NCBI GenBank assembly: GCA_016235165.1
Contig: JACRLX010000028.1
Location: 1 to 45,641 of the forward strand
Length of the DNA: 45,641 bases
Origin: Rhodocyclales bacterium
Lineage (GTDB): Bacteria; Pseudomonadota; Gammaproteobacteria; Burkholderiales; Rhodocyclaceae
Direction of reading: 5' to 3'
The notes beneath the pieces were generated by a model. That model was not told where the DNA came from, did not search any database, and saw only the letters and a program-made list of their open reading frames with translations. Below, piece after piece: positions 18,809 through 28,089 of the stretch. Made by a program: the position numbers and the translations under genes. Numbering within the stretch: position 1 is the stretch's first letter; every line of letters begins with the position of its first letter.

Positions 18809-20885
18809 AAATCTTCTGCTCGAACTCTTCGTCGAGGAACTGCCGCCCAAGGCGCTGAAGAAACTCGGTGAAGCCTTCGCCGCTAATCTGGCGACGAGCC
18901 TCAAGTCACAAGGCTTGTGCGCCGCCGACTCGATCGCTACGCCGTACGCCTCGCCGCGCCGCCTGGCGACGCATGTCACCTGCGTTGCCGCCAAGGCCGC
19001 CGACAAGCAGGTGCAGCAAAAACTGATGCCGGTTGCCGTTGCGCTCGATGCCAACGGCAATGCGACGCCGGCACTGCTGAAGAAGCTCGCCGCGCTGGGG
19101 GCCGATGCCGCCGTGGTGCCATCGCTCAAGCGCCAGCCCGACGGCAAGGCGGAAGCACTGTTTCTCGACAGCATGGTGCCTGGCGCGACGCTGGCAGAAG
19201 GCCTGCAGGCCGCGCTCGAAGCAGCGCTGGCCGCGCTGCCCATCCCCAAGGTGATGAGCTACCAACTGGCCGACGGCTGGAGCAGCGTCAACTTCGTGCG
19301 CCCGGCACACAGACTGTTGGCATTGCACGGCAACGATGTCGTTGATGTCGATGTGCTCGGCCTCCAGGCCGGGCGCGAGACCCAGGGCCACCGCTTCGAG
19401 GCCGCCAATCCGATCGTCGCGATCCGCGATGCCGATTCCTACGCGCAGCAACTCGAAAGCGAAGGCGCGGTGATCGCCGGCTTCGCCGCGCGCCGCGCCG
19501 AGATCGAGAAGCAACTGAAAGCCGCCGCGGCGAAGGAAGGCTTGCAGCCGATCGATGACGATGCCCTGCTCGACGAAGTCACCGCGCTGGTCGAGCGGCC
19601 GAACGTACTGACCTGCGCCTTCGAAGAGGAATTCCTCGACGTGCCGCAGGAATGCCTGATCCTGACCATGAAGGCCAACCAGAAGTATTTCCCGCTGCTC
19701 AGGGACAGCAGGCTGACCAACAAGTTCCTCGTCGTCAGCAACATCCGCCCGGCCGACGCTTCGGCGGTGATCGGCGGCAACGAGCGCGTGGTGCGCCCGC
19801 GCCTGGCCGATGCCAAATTCTTCTTCGACCAGGACCGCAAGAAGTCGCTGATGGACCGCATCCCGGGCCTTGCCAAGGTGGTCTATCACAACAAGCTGGG
19901 CTCCCAGGGCGAGCGCGTCGAACGCGTCGCGGCATTGGCGCGCGCCATCGGCCACAAACTCGGCGGAGAGGCGCTGGCCGGCCAGGCCGGCCGCGCCGCG
20001 GTGCTGGCCAAGGCCGACCTGCTGACCGACATGGTCGGCGAATTCCCCGAGCTGCAGGGCATCATGGGCCGCTACTATGCGCTGCACGACGGCGAGCCGG
20101 TCGACATCGCGGATGCGATCGAAGATCACTACAAGCCACGCTTCGCCGGTGACGAGCTGCCGCGCGGCGATGTCGGCCTCTGCGTGGCGCTGGCCGACAA
20201 GCTGCAGACCCTGGCCGACATGTTCGGCATCGGCCAGTTGCCGACCGGCGACAAGGACCCCTTCGCGCTGCGCCGCCATGCTTTTGGCATGATCCGCATG
20301 CTTATCGAACGCGACCTGCCGCTGGACCTGCCAGGGTTGTTCGCCGCCACCAAACTCACCGACGCCAAGGTGATCGGGCAATTGTCCGAGTTCATCTACG
20401 AGCGCCTCGCCGGCAGCCTGCGCGAGCAGGGCTATTCGGCGCTCGAAGTCGACGCCGTGGTCGGCCTGCGCCCGCAGCGCCTGGGCGACATCCCCAAGCG
20501 TCTGGCCGCGGTGCGCGCCTTCGCCGCGCTGCCGGAAGCCGCCAGCCTGGCCGCCGCCAACAAGCGCGTCGGCAACATCCTGAAGAAGGTCGCGGGCGCG
20601 GTGGCGGCGCAAGTCGATGCCGGCCTGCTCAGGGAAGCCGCCGAAGTCGCCCTGCACGGTGCGCTGGGCAATGCGAAGCCGCAGGCCGACGCCGCCTTCG
20701 AGCGCGGCGACTACACGGCCTCGTTGCAGGCGCTCGCCGCGCTGAAGGGCCCGGTCGATGCCTTCTTCGACGACGTGATGGTGAACGCCGAGGACCCGGC
20801 CTTGCGCGCCAACCGCCTCGGCCTGCTGGCCACGCTGCACCAGGCGATGAACCGCGTCGCCGATCTTTCCAGGCTGTCGGGCTGA
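18801..20885 (+). CDS. glyS: glycyl-tRNA synthetase beta subunit
   Basis: GlyS binds tRNA-Gly and supports catalysis by GlyQ. The 694-residue protein starts MNKNLLLELFVEELPPKALK and includes LTMKANQKYFPL, GGNERVVRPRLADAKFFFDQD, KVVYHNKLGSQGERVERV and the C-terminal anticodon-binding (DALR-like) region ending in LSRLSG. The ATG at 18801 overlaps the preceding gene by 8 nt, with only a weak ribosome binding site, so translation may depend on the inserted gene being read. Confidence 0.97.
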   Translation: MNKNLLLELFVEELPPKALKKLGEAFAANLATSLKSQGLCAADSIATPYASPRRLATHVTCVAAKAADKQVQQKLMPVAVALDANGNATPALLKKLAALGADAAVVPSLKRQPDGKAEALFLDSMVPGATLAEGLQAALEAALAALPIPKVMSYQLADGWSSVNFVRPAHRLLALHGNDVVDVDVLGLQAGRETQGHRFEAANPIVAIRDADSYAQQLESEGAVIAGFAARRAEIEKQLKAAAAKEGLQPIDDDALLDEVTALVERPNVLTCAFEEEFLDVPQECLILTMKANQKYFPLLRDSRLTNKFLVVSNIRPADASAVIGGNERVVRPRLADAKFFFDQDRKKSLMDRIPGLAKVVYHNKLGSQGERVERVAALARAIGHKLGGEALAGQAGRAAVLAKADLLTDMVGEFPELQGIMGRYYALHDGEPVDIADAIEDHYKPRFAGDELPRGDVGLCVALADKLQTLADMFGIGQLPTGDKDPFALRRHAFGMIRMLIERDLPLDLPGLFAATKLTDAKVIGQLSEFIYERLAGSLREQGYSALEVDAVVGLRPQRLGDIPKRLAAVRAFAALPEAASLAAANKRVGNILKKVAGAVAAQVDAGLLREAAEVALHGALGNAKPQADAAFERGDYTASLQALAALKGPVDAFFDDVMVNAEDPALRANRLGLLATLHQAMNRVADLSRLSG

Positions 20886-20929
20886 TCCGGGGCATGGCAA
20901 ACAGGGGCGGTTTTGCGGCGCTGTTCGCA

Positions 20930-20954
20930 AAAGTCGGCGCTGGCGACACGGCGA
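20930..20954 (+). repeat. dispersed repeat, copy 2 (after glyS)
   Basis: AAAGTCGGCGCTGGCGAC followed by ACGGCGA, in the 229-bp glyS-gmhB gap. The same gap holds a hairpin (CCTCCCC at 21033-21039 with GGGGAGG at 21044-21050) without a T tail; nothing else is recognisable. Confidence 0.75.
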
Positions 20955-21114
20955 GAATGAATCGCTCGTGGTACGGAGTTCTCTCGCGGAAAATGAATGC
21001 GCGACAAGCCATAAAACACCCGCCCCTCCCATCCTCCCCTCGCGGGGAGGCTACTAGTCAGCTCGCTTTGCTCGGCTGTCACCTATCGCTCCTGGCGAGG
21101 TTTTCACGTTTCCC

Positions 21115-21648
21115 ATGAAGCTCGTCATCCTCGATCGCGACGGTGTGATCAACCACGACTCCGACCAATACATCAAGTCGCCCGATGAGTGGAAGCCGAT
21201 TCCCGGCAGCCTCGCCGCGATAGCGCGCCTGAACCAGGCCGGCTACCGCGTGGTGGTGGCCAGCAACCAGTCCGGCGTCGGCCGCGGCCTGTTCGAGACC
21301 GACACCTTGATGGCAATCCACGACAAGATGATCAAATCCCTGGCCCAGGTCGGTGGCCGCCTCGACGCGATCTTCTTCTGCCCGCACACCAACGCCGACA
21401 ACTGCGAATGCCGCAAGCCGAAGCCGGGCCTGTTCAAGGAAATCGCCGCGCGCTTCAATGCCGACCTTGCCGGCGTGCCGGCCATCGGCGACAGCCTGCG
21501 CGACCTGCAAGCGGCGGTGGCGGTCGGCGCCGCCCCGATGCTGGTGCTGACCGGCAAGGGGCGCAAGACCCAGGGCGACCCCGAGCTGCCACCGGGCACG
21601 CCGGCATTTGCCGACCTCGCCGCCGCCGTGGCGCATATCCTGCGCTAG
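21115..21648 (+). CDS. gmhB: D-glycero-D-manno-heptose 1,7-bisphosphate 7-phosphatase
   Basis: GmhB is a HAD-family phosphatase in ADP-heptose synthesis for lipopolysaccharide inner core. The 177-residue protein starts MKLVILDRDGVINHDSD (nucleophile and acid Asp), has SNQSGVGRG, the zinc-binding loop FFCPHTNADNCECRKPKPG and GDSLRDLQAA. The ATG at 21115 fits the family start. It is followed closely (10 nt) by an acyltransferase gene, as in many betaproteobacteria where gmhB follows glyQS. Confidence 0.95.
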   Translation: MKLVILDRDGVINHDSDQYIKSPDEWKPIPGSLAAIARLNQAGYRVVVASNQSGVGRGLFETDTLMAIHDKMIKSLAQVGGRLDAIFFCPHTNADNCECRKPKPGLFKEIAARFNADLAGVPAIGDSLRDLQAAVAVGAAPMLVLTGKGRKTQGDPELPPGTPAFADLAAAVAHILR

Positions 21649-21658
21649 CCACGGCCGC

Positions 21659-22387
21659 ATGGCTGCGCTCCGCTCCCTGCTGTTCCTGCTGATCCTGGTC
21701 GTGGTGACGCCGCCCTATACGCTGGGCGTGCTGCTGTGCTGGCCCCTGCCGCACCACCTGCGCCGCCGCTCGGTGGTGCCCTGGGTGAAGTTCGTGATCT
21801 GGCTGGTCAAGTACCTGCTCGGCATTCCTTACCGCCTGGTCGGCGCCGAGAACCTGCCGACGCGGCCGGTGGTGGTGCTGGCGAAGCACCAGTCGGCCTG
21901 GGAAACCCTGGTGTTGCAGGAAATTTTCAAGGACACGGTCTTCGTCTGGAAGAAGGAGATCAAGTACCTGCCCTTCTTCGGCTGGGCGCTGGCGGTGACG
22001 CCGATGATCGAAACCGACCGCAGCGCAACCAAGGCGGCCTTGAAGAGCCTGGTGGACCAGGGCCGCGACCGGCTCGCCAGCGGTTATACCGTGATCATTT
22101 TCCCGGAAGGCACCCGTTCGCAGCCGGGGACCAAGAACCGTTACAAGGGAGGCGGCGCCCACCTCGCGGTGGAGACCGGCACGCCGGTGGTGCCGGTGGC
22201 GCTGAATTCCGGCGAATTCTGGGGCCGCAACGCGCTGTTCAAACGCAGCGGCACGGTCACCGTCAGCATCGGCCCGGCCATCGATCCCGCCGGCCTGAGT
22301 TCGAGCGAGTTGCTGGCGCGCGCCGAATCCTGGATCGAGCATGAAATGCGGCGCATCAGCCCGCATCTGTACACGGTGGCGGCATGA
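21659..22387 (+). CDS. plsC: 1-acyl-sn-glycerol-3-phosphate acyltransferase family protein
   Basis: This inner-membrane acyltransferase likely converts lysophosphatidate to phosphatidate. The 242-residue protein has an N-terminal membrane segment (LLFLLILVVVTPPYTLGVLLC), the catalytic H-X4-E block KHQSAWETL, and the substrate-binding IIFPEGTRSQPG. The first block carries Glu instead of the usual Asp, a variant I associate with this betaproteobacterial group. The stop overlaps the next gene (ATGA). Confidence 0.9.
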   Translation: MAALRSLLFLLILVVVTPPYTLGVLLCWPLPHHLRRRSVVPWVKFVIWLVKYLLGIPYRLVGAENLPTRPVVVLAKHQSAWETLVLQEIFKDTVFVWKKEIKYLPFFGWALAVTPMIETDRSATKAALKSLVDQGRDRLASGYTVIIFPEGTRSQPGTKNRYKGGGAHLAVETGTPVVPVALNSGEFWGRNALFKRSGTVTVSIGPAIDPAGLSSSELLARAESWIEHEMRRISPHLYTVAA

Positions 22388-22905
22388 GTCCAAGCAGGCG
22401 CACGCCGCAGCTGAACCTGCGCCTCGATGCCGGCACGCCCGATCCAGCGCAGCGCTGGCACGACGGTGCCAGTCTCGCCTATCTCGGCGATCGCCTGCGC
22501 CTGACACTGGACAGCAGCCAGGCCGAGGCGCGCCGCGAAGGCGACCGCCTGCACCTGCCGCTGCCGCCCCAGGCCACCCCGCGCCAGATCCAGGACCGCG
22601 CCGAGGCCTGGCTGCGCGAGGAAGCGACGCGCCTGCTGCAGGAGGTCATGACGCAAAAGTTCCTGGAAGGACGCAGCGCACTGGCGCTGGCGACACGGTG
22701 CGCGCCGCGCCTGGCGCTGTCCTTCGCTGCCCGCGGAAACTGGGTCGAGCCACGCGACGGCGACAGCCTGCGTTGCAACTGGCGCCTCATTGAACAGCCG
22801 CTGCCGGTGATCGAACAGGCCATTGCGCGCGGTCTCGCGGCGCTGCCGCGCGAGGATCGCGGCAGTGACCTGTTCGGCGCCAACACGGCGGCCCCGGCGA
22901 CCTGA
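22384..22905 (+). CDS. degenerate YgjP-like protein lacking the metal site
   Basis: The 173-residue protein aligns by eye with the middle and end of the YgjP-like hydrolase encoded just downstream: its LRCNWRLIEQPLPVIEQAIARGL matches [26 protein letters not shown], but the HExxH residues are replaced (IEQAI). It also lacks the third-ligand region and the tail. It appears to be a diverged tandem copy, perhaps a regulatory or structural partner. It is coupled to the acyltransferase gene upstream by a 4-nt overlap and ends 2 nt before the intact paralogue. Confidence 0.65.
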   Translation: MSPSRRTPQLNLRLDAGTPDPAQRWHDGASLAYLGDRLRLTLDSSQAEARREGDRLHLPLPPQATPRQIQDRAEAWLREEATRLLQEVMTQKFLEGRSALALATRCAPRLALSFAARGNWVEPRDGDSLRCNWRLIEQPLPVIEQAIARGLAALPREDRGSDLFGANTAAPAT

Positions 22906-22907
22906 CG

Positions 22908-23651
22908 ATGCTCAGCGAACAGCTCCAGCTCTTCCGCCTGCCTTCGCCCCCCGCCACCACCAGGACGCGCCACCTGCTGATCGGCGGCCGCATCGTCGAC
23001 TACCGCCTGAAGAGCGGCGCCAAGCGGCTGACCATGACCATCGACGAACGCGGCCTGCGCATCGGCGCACCGCATCGCGTCGGCCTGACCGAAATCGAGG
23101 CCTTCGTCCGGGAACACCGCGAGTGGGTGTTGAACAAGCTGGCCGAGCTGGCCCACGCCACCCAGCCGCGCCATGTCGCTGTGCGCGACGGCACGCGCCT
23201 GCCGCTGCTCGACGGCGAAGCCGAGGTACGCGTGCTGCCCGGTGCCAACCGCGTGCGCTGGATCGGCGAGCAACTGGTGCTCGAAGCACGCGCCGAGGCC
23301 GACCTCGGCCAACTGGCGATGCGCGCCCTGCAAAAGCGGGCGCTGGCGCATTTCGGCGAACGCCTGGCGCGCTACTGCGGCCTGCTCGGCCTGCCGACGC
23401 CGAAGCTCAGCCTTTCCTCGGCGCATACCCGCTGGGGCAGTTGCAGCAGGCACGGCGGCATACGCATCAACTGGCGCCTGATCCACCTGCCGACCCATCT
23501 CGGCGACTACGTGGTGGCGCACGAAGTCGCCCACCTGGTGGAGATGAACCACAGCAAGCGCTTCTGGGTCGTGGTCGGATCGATCTACCCCGACTGGAAG
23601 ACCGCCCGCGTCGAGCTCAAGCAGCGCACCACTTCGCTGCCGATACTGTGA
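22908..23651 (+). CDS. YgjP-like (DUF45) metal-dependent hydrolase
   Basis: The 247-residue protein belongs to the YgjP/WLM-like M48-related zincin family. It has the [22 protein letters not shown] signature (read in pieces), the zinc motif [18 protein letters not shown] with HExxH and a downstream His, and the WxxV tail. Family members are probable zinc peptidases or DNA-repair-associated proteases; the substrate is unknown. It is the last gene but one of the gmhB-plsC transcript. Confidence 0.9.
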   Translation: MLSEQLQLFRLPSPPATTRTRHLLIGGRIVDYRLKSGAKRLTMTIDERGLRIGAPHRVGLTEIEAFVREHREWVLNKLAELAHATQPRHVAVRDGTRLPLLDGEAEVRVLPGANRVRWIGEQLVLEARAEADLGQLAMRALQKRALAHFGERLARYCGLLGLPTPKLSLSSAHTRWGSCSRHGGIRINWRLIHLPTHLGDYVVAHEVAHLVEMNHSKRFWVVVGSIYPDWKTARVELKQRTTSLPIL

Positions 23652-23661
23652 AAGGCCAGCG

Positions 23662-24045
23662 ATGAGAATCCTGCACACCATGATCCGCGTCGGCAACCTC
23701 GACCAGTCGCTGACCTTTTATACCGATGTCCTCGGCATGCGCCTGCTGCGTCGTAACGACTACCCCGAGGGGAAATTCACCCTCGCCTTCGTCGGCTACC
23801 AGGAAGAAGCCGACGGCGCGGTACTCGAACTCACCCACAACTGGGGCGTGGACAAGTACGAGATCGGCACCGGCTACGGCCACATCGCACTGGCCGTGGA
23901 TGACGCCTACGCCGCCTGCGCCGGGATCAAGGCGCGCGGTGGCAAGGTCACGCGCGAAGCCGGGCCGATGAAGGGCGGCACCCGCGTCATCGCCTTCGTC
24001 GAAGATCCGGACGGCTACAAGATCGAGCTGATCCAGCGCACGTAG
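23662..24045 (+). CDS. gloA: lactoylglutathione lyase (glyoxalase I)
   Basis: GloA isomerises the methylglyoxal-glutathione hemithioacetal to S-lactoylglutathione. The 127-residue protein has the metal ligands of the nickel-type family: His5 ([10 protein letters not shown]), Glu in VLELTHNWG, His in [11 protein letters not shown] and Glu in YKIELIQ. It ends 69 nt before the convergent cytochrome operon. Confidence 0.96.
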   Translation: MRILHTMIRVGNLDQSLTFYTDVLGMRLLRRNDYPEGKFTLAFVGYQEEADGAVLELTHNWGVDKYEIGTGYGHIALAVDDAYAACAGIKARGGKVTREAGPMKGGTRVIAFVEDPDGYKIELIQRT

Positions 24046-24067
24046 CGCGTCACTGCGTCGTCGCCAG

Positions 24068-24113
24068 CGTGAATGGCAGTGCCGGAACGGCAAGGCGGCA
24101 TGTGGAATTCACG
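24068..24113. terminator. possible terminator hairpin between convergent gloA and the cytochrome operon
   Basis: CGTGAAT (24068-24074) pairs with ATTCACG (24107-24113), and inside it TGCCG-GAA-CGGCA (24080-24092) forms a tight hairpin. There is no T run, so it may act as a structured 3' end rather than an intrinsic terminator. Confidence 0.35.
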
Positions 24114-24114
24114 T

Positions 24115-26091
24115 TCACGCTCCAGTCGTAAAGCCGATCACAATCAGCGTCAGTAGTATCAAACCGAAAGCGATCAGCACCAGGCCGAGGATCTTGGACG
24201 CAAGCGTAAAGGGGCGCGACGGGGCATCGACCAGGTAATTTTCCAGTTGTCCGCTTTGGACCAGGCGGTCATATTGCGCCGCGTGCTCGTGGCGGAACTC
24301 GTCCAGCGACTGGGTGCCGGTGAACATCACCACGTCCGGCGGCGGCAGCTTGTCCGGGCGGAAGTGGTTGTTGAAGAAATGCACCGTGAACAGGAACACC
24401 GCGGCCAGGAAGGCTTCTTCGCCATGCACCACCATGGCGATGTTGAAGACCCAGCCCGGCAGATAGTTCGCCACCACATGCGGGAAGGCCAGGGCCATGC
24501 CGCTGCTGCCGATGATCGCCATGCCCCAGAACACCGCCCAGTAGTCGAACTTCTCCCAGTAGGACCAGCGCTCGATCGCCGGCCGTGGCCCCTTGCCGAG
24601 GAACCACTTGAACATGCCGATCATGTCGTGCATGTCCTTCCAGTTCGGCACGAAGGAGTCCGGACCGAAGAACGTGAAGGTCTTCCTGTTCCTCAGGATG
24701 TTGGTCGCGACGCCGATCAGGTGCAGGAAGAAGATGCCGAGCATGGTGAAGGCCGCGATCCGATGCACCAGGCCCGCGTTCTTCGGTCCGCCGAACGTGG
24801 CCATCACTGCCTTGGCCCAGCCGGTTTCGGCATAGAAGGCGGCCATGCCGGTCAGCACCAGGGTCATCACCGCCAGGGCGAAGCAAAGGTGCGCCAGGCG
24901 CCAGATCGGGCCGAAGCGCTTGACGTGCTTGCCCTTGAAGTCCTCGGGCAGGGCATCGGTGCGGATGTGGGGGGCGGTCTTGCCCTGCTTGCGGTCCTGG
25001 TACTCGCGGTACCACCAGAGGAGGGAGTGGGACCAGAAGAAGAGGAAGACGCCGACCAGGAGCGCCACCATGAACTTGGTGGTGAACCAGATCTGCGGGT
25101 ACTTGTCGAAGTTGTCGGCCGTGCCGTGCGGACTGAAGGTGAGGAAGCCGGCGGTGGCGAGCGGCAGATCCTTCTTGCCGCTGTGGCATTTCTGGCAGGT
25201 CTTGAGCCGGTTCTTCTCGTGCAGCTTGGACTTGGGATCCTTGGACGGCTCGATGCCGTGGCTGCCGTGGCAGTCGAAGCATTTGGCGGTGTAGGAGTAG
25301 CCCAGGGTATTGACCTGGCCGTGGTAGGAGGCCTTGTAGGACTTGTAGGCATCCTGGTGGCAATCGCCGCAGCTGGCGGTGATGGCGAGTTTGGCGGTAT
25401 GGGTCGAGCTGCCCACGATGTCATGGGTGGTGTGGCAGTCGGAGCAGACAGCGGTCTTCAGGTTTCGCTTGTCGGCTTCCTTGCCGTGGATGGAGCCGCC
25501 CCATTCTTCGCGATGATCCTCATGGCAGCGGCCGCAGATGTCGGCGACCGTGAGGTGCCATTCCTTGCGTTCCTGCGTTCCGCGCGGGGGGACGTCGAAG
25601 CTGTGCACGTTGTGGCAGTCGCTGCAGATGGCCATCTGCTTGGTCGGGTCGTCCTTGTCCGGCTTGGCGTGGAAGGATTTCTTGTAGGCGGCGACGTTGT
25701 CGGCGACGATGCCCAGGCGGGGTTTTTCCGCGGCCTTGCCCTGTTTCCGGGTCGCTTCCCAGAGGTCGAGGTGGCACTGGGCGCATTCGGCCTTGGCGAC
25801 TCCCGCAGCCTTCTTGTGAGGGCTGGCGGCGTCGGTGATTTCGGCGTGACAGGCGACGCAGTCCATCCTGGCGTGCACGCTGGCGGCGTATTTGCCGGGG
25901 TGGATGGTCTGCACGGGGCGCGTTTCGCCATTGCTGCCCGGCATCTCCAGCTTGCCCTTCTTGCCGTCGTGACAACTCTGGCAGCTGGCATTGTCGAGTT
26001 TCGGGGCGGCGGCGATGGCGGCGTGGCCGGCCGGCGCAAGGAGAATGGTCGCGGCGGCCAGGAGCCCTGCCGCAAGCGTGCTGCCCTTCAT
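24115..26091 (-). CDS. CbcL-like nine-haem cytochrome c fused to a membrane cytochrome b domain
   Basis: The 658-residue protein has a signal peptide (MKGSTLAAGLLAAATILLAP then AGHA), nine CXXCH haem sites within about residues 37-320 (CQSCH, CVACH, CAQCH, CSDCH, CGRCH, CSDCH, CGDCH, CFDCH, CQKCH), then about six membrane segments with histidines placed as in cytochrome b561-type diheme domains (RLAHLCF, VHRIAAF, FFLHLIG, VVHGEEAF, FTVHFFNNHF). This is the architecture of Geobacter CbcL, a menaquinol-linked cytochrome bc. As the last gene of the arr-like operon it probably exchanges electrons between the quinone pool and the periplasmic molybdoenzyme. The ATG at 26091 was chosen because the signal peptide begins there. 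Confidence 0.85.
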   Translation of the reverse strand: MKGSTLAAGLLAAATILLAPAGHAAIAAAPKLDNASCQSCHDGKKGKLEMPGSNGETRPVQTIHPGKYAASVHARMDCVACHAEITDAASPHKKAAGVAKAECAQCHLDLWEATRKQGKAAEKPRLGIVADNVAAYKKSFHAKPDKDDPTKQMAICSDCHNVHSFDVPPRGTQERKEWHLTVADICGRCHEDHREEWGGSIHGKEADKRNLKTAVCSDCHTTHDIVGSSTHTAKLAITASCGDCHQDAYKSYKASYHGQVNTLGYSYTAKCFDCHGSHGIEPSKDPKSKLHEKNRLKTCQKCHSGKKDLPLATAGFLTFSPHGTADNFDKYPQIWFTTKFMVALLVGVFLFFWSHSLLWWYREYQDRKQGKTAPHIRTDALPEDFKGKHVKRFGPIWRLAHLCFALAVMTLVLTGMAAFYAETGWAKAVMATFGGPKNAGLVHRIAAFTMLGIFFLHLIGVATNILRNRKTFTFFGPDSFVPNWKDMHDMIGMFKWFLGKGPRPAIERWSYWEKFDYWAVFWGMAIIGSSGMALAFPHVVANYLPGWVFNIAMVVHGEEAFLAAVFLFTVHFFNNHFRPDKLPPPDVVMFTGTQSLDEFRHEHAAQYDRLVQSGQLENYLVDAPSRPFTLASKILGLVLIAFGLILLTLIVIGFTTGA

Positions 26092-26174
26092 GTGCTCTTC
26101 CCTTTGTGGCGTGATGCCGCCCTTCGCCGGGCGCAAGTCAAGCGACCGGGGCCCGGCCCCGGTCGTTCAGTGCT

Positions 26175-26513
26175 TCAGCGCGAGAGTATCCATTGCGCGA
26201 GGTTGCTCAAGACCTTCGGATCCTTGTTCTCGATGATCTTGTGGTCTTCTTCGGTGCCATCTTCGAGCTTGACCTTGGGACCCGTGGTCATCTGCTTGAT
26301 GGCTTCCTTTTCGGTGAGCTTCTTTTCCTTGTACTTCGCCGCGATCTTCTTGTAAGACGGCCCCTTCTTGGTCTTGTCGATGGCGTGGCACTTGAAGCAG
26401 TCTTCCTTCTTCGCCAGCGCCTGGGCAGCGGCTTCGTCGACGGCGGCATGGGCAGGGCTTAGCGCGGCGAGGAACAGCATGCCGACGATGACGGGAATGG
26501 TCCTGGATTTCAT
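26175..26513 (-). CDS. monohaem class I cytochrome c, periplasmic
   Basis: The 112-residue precursor has a signal peptide (VGMLFLAALSPAHAA), one haem site CFKCH in AKKEDCFKCHAIDKTKKGPS and a lysine-rich middle, ending NLAQWILSR, the typical C-terminal helix of c551/c552-type carriers. A methionine in KQMTTGPK could be the sixth ligand. Its place between the chaperone and the CbcL-like gene suggests a mobile carrier between the molybdoenzyme and a membrane partner. The ATG at 26513 has AGGA upstream. Confidence 0.88.
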   Translation of the reverse strand: MKSRTIPVIVGMLFLAALSPAHAAVDEAAAQALAKKEDCFKCHAIDKTKKGPSYKKIAAKYKEKKLTEKEAIKQMTTGPKVKLEDGTEEDHKIIENKDPKVLSNLAQWILSR

Positions 26514-26559
26514 GTCTTGGTTTCCTGGGTAATGGTTAAACGGAGGCAACTCGGTCTGT

Positions 26560-27186
26560 TCAATTCATCAGCGTCATGGCACGGTTTTGCTCGGCCCTGA
26601 CGAAGCGTTCGGTAATCTCGCCCAGCGCTTTGTAGAACCCGGTTTCGGCCCCGGCATCGACAGCCTTGGCGAAGGCAGGAATCCACGCGCCGAGATGGGC
26701 GCTGACGAAGCGACTATACAGCGGCGCATCGTTCGCGGGATCGTCGAGTCCGGCATTGGCGGCATGGATCAGCCGATACAAAAACTCCAGCTCGACCGCC
26801 GCATGGTCGGGCAATTCAGGCAGGTCGTCGCCGACATCGAGCCCGCCCTGCTCATAGAAATCCAGCGCCACCTGGGTCGCCTCGTGGCGTTGCGAGGGGT
26901 CGTCGGTCAGCCAGAACGAGGCATAGGGCAGGGCACGCGGTTGCCCAGGGCCAATGAACAATCGGGTGTAGTCCACCAGCAACGTGCCTACATCCGTCGC
27001 CGCGAAGGCAGCGCCCAGGCGTTCGGCGACCTCGGCGAGATCCGGCTCGATGGCCGCCGCCGCCGCCCGGATGGAGTCGAAAAGGCGCTCTTCGGCAAAC
27101 GCGGCGCTCGGCTCGTAATAGCAGGCGGCAAGGTAGCGGCACAGATCTTCCCGTGCGCCGTCGATACCGGTTGGATAGGCAGTCAT
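26560..27186 (-). CDS. TorD/DmsD-family molybdoenzyme chaperone (ArrD/ArxD-like)
   Basis: The 208-residue cytoplasmic protein is helix-rich with the TorD-family pattern: LCRYLAACYYEPS near the N-terminus, DYTRLFIGPGQPRALPYASF (Y/F-x-x-L-F-x-G-P motif) and ELEFLYRLIHA. Such chaperones bind the Tat signal and guide cofactor insertion of the catalytic subunit. The start at 27186 (MTAYPTG) is likeliest; a GTG at 27267 overlapping the ferredoxin gene is possible. Position directly after the two enzyme subunits supports the role. Confidence 0.88.
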   Translation of the reverse strand: MTAYPTGIDGAREDLCRYLAACYYEPSAAFAEERLFDSIRAAAAAIEPDLAEVAERLGAAFAATDVGTLLVDYTRLFIGPGQPRALPYASFWLTDDPSQRHEATQVALDFYEQGGLDVGDDLPELPDHAAVELEFLYRLIHAANAGLDDPANDAPLYSRFVSAHLGAWIPAFAKAVDAGAETGFYKALGEITERFVRAEQNRAMTLMN

Positions 27187-27259
27187 GGCAAGTCCCGCGG
27201 CAGGATGCCCCGGAGCCCGCGCAGTCGCCCACGGGTCCGGGATGGCAAAGGATTGTAGT

Positions 27260-28069
27260 TCAGGCACGGGGACTGTACTTCCCGATGTAGTGCACGTTGG
27301 GCTTGGTGCCCTTGTCTTCCTGCAGGCGGAAGGATTTCTCCTTTTTCAGGATCTGCGAGATCCTGCTGTTGGGATCCTGCTGGTCGCCAAAGATCCGCGC
27401 CTGGGAGGGGCAGACCTCGACGCAGGCCGGTTGCAGGCCGTTGCTGACGCGGTGGTAGCAGAAGGTGCACTTCTCGATCACGTCATCCGAACGGATCGCC
27501 GTCAGCTCGCCGCCTTTCCAATCGTTCATCGCCGGCAACCGCGCGCCGGCCTTCGCCGCCACGTCGGCGCCGGACGAGGTGCCGCCCGGTATTGCCGCAG
27601 CCTTGTCGGCCCAGAAGGGTTGCGGCTCGTCTTCCGCCGGGTTGAGACTGATCACGCTGTAGGTCTCGCCGCTGAGGCTCCTGGCATCGAGCTTCTCGTG
27701 GCTGTAGGGGCAGCCATTCTTGGTCTGGCAATCGCCGCAGCCGACGCAGAGCTCGGGATTGTGCAGGGTGATGCCTTCCGGCGTCTTGAACAGCGCCTTG
27801 TAGGGCTTGCCCTTGCCGGCCTTTTCCGGATTTCCCGGGCAGATCTTGATGCAGGGCGGTTCGTCGCAGTGGTTGCACAGGACGGGGATGACGAAGTGTT
27901 TCGTATTGGGGAATGTCCCCTCGCTGTGCATCAGGAAGTCGGCCCAGTTGTGGCTCTGGCCCTTTTCGGTATTGCGGTTGCGCGTGTTGTTTTCGGTCTT
28001 GCAGGCAAAGGCGCAGGCGCCACAACCAACACAGCGCGACAGATCGATAAGCATTCCGAGTTTCATCAT
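27260..28069 (-). CDS. arrB: four-cluster ferredoxin subunit (ArrB/ArxB-like)
   Basis: The electron-transfer subunit of the molybdoenzyme has 269 residues and sixteen cysteines in four groups: CVGCGACAFAC, CNHCDEPPCIKICP, CVGCGDCQTKNGCP and CTFCYHR with PACVEVCP, giving four [4Fe-4S] clusters as in the DmsB/PsrB/ArrB family. There is no signal peptide, so it would travel folded with the Tat-exported catalytic subunit. It starts 20 nt after that subunit's stop with AAGGAG upstream. An inserted stretch at about residues 140-190 is longer than I expect for ArrB. Confidence 0.88.
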   Translation of the reverse strand: MMKLGMLIDLSRCVGCGACAFACKTENNTRNRNTEKGQSHNWADFLMHSEGTFPNTKHFVIPVLCNHCDEPPCIKICPGNPEKAGKGKPYKALFKTPEGITLHNPELCVGCGDCQTKNGCPYSHEKLDARSLSGETYSVISLNPAEDEPQPFWADKAAAIPGGTSSGADVAAKAGARLPAMNDWKGGELTAIRSDDVIEKCTFCYHRVSNGLQPACVEVCPSQARIFGDQQDPNSRISQILKKEKSFRLQEDKGTKPNVHYIGKYSPRA

Positions 28070-28089
28070 AGTCTCCTTGTCGAGGGCGC

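Noticed and set aside
18906-21032. 708-codon minus-strand frame opposite glyS
   Set aside because: Antisense shadow; glyS is unmistakable on the plus strand.
24247-26355. Long plus-strand frame (702 codons) opposite the cytochrome genes
   Set aside because: Shadow of a GC-rich coding strand; the minus strand holds nine CXXCH motifs, signal peptides and membrane helices.
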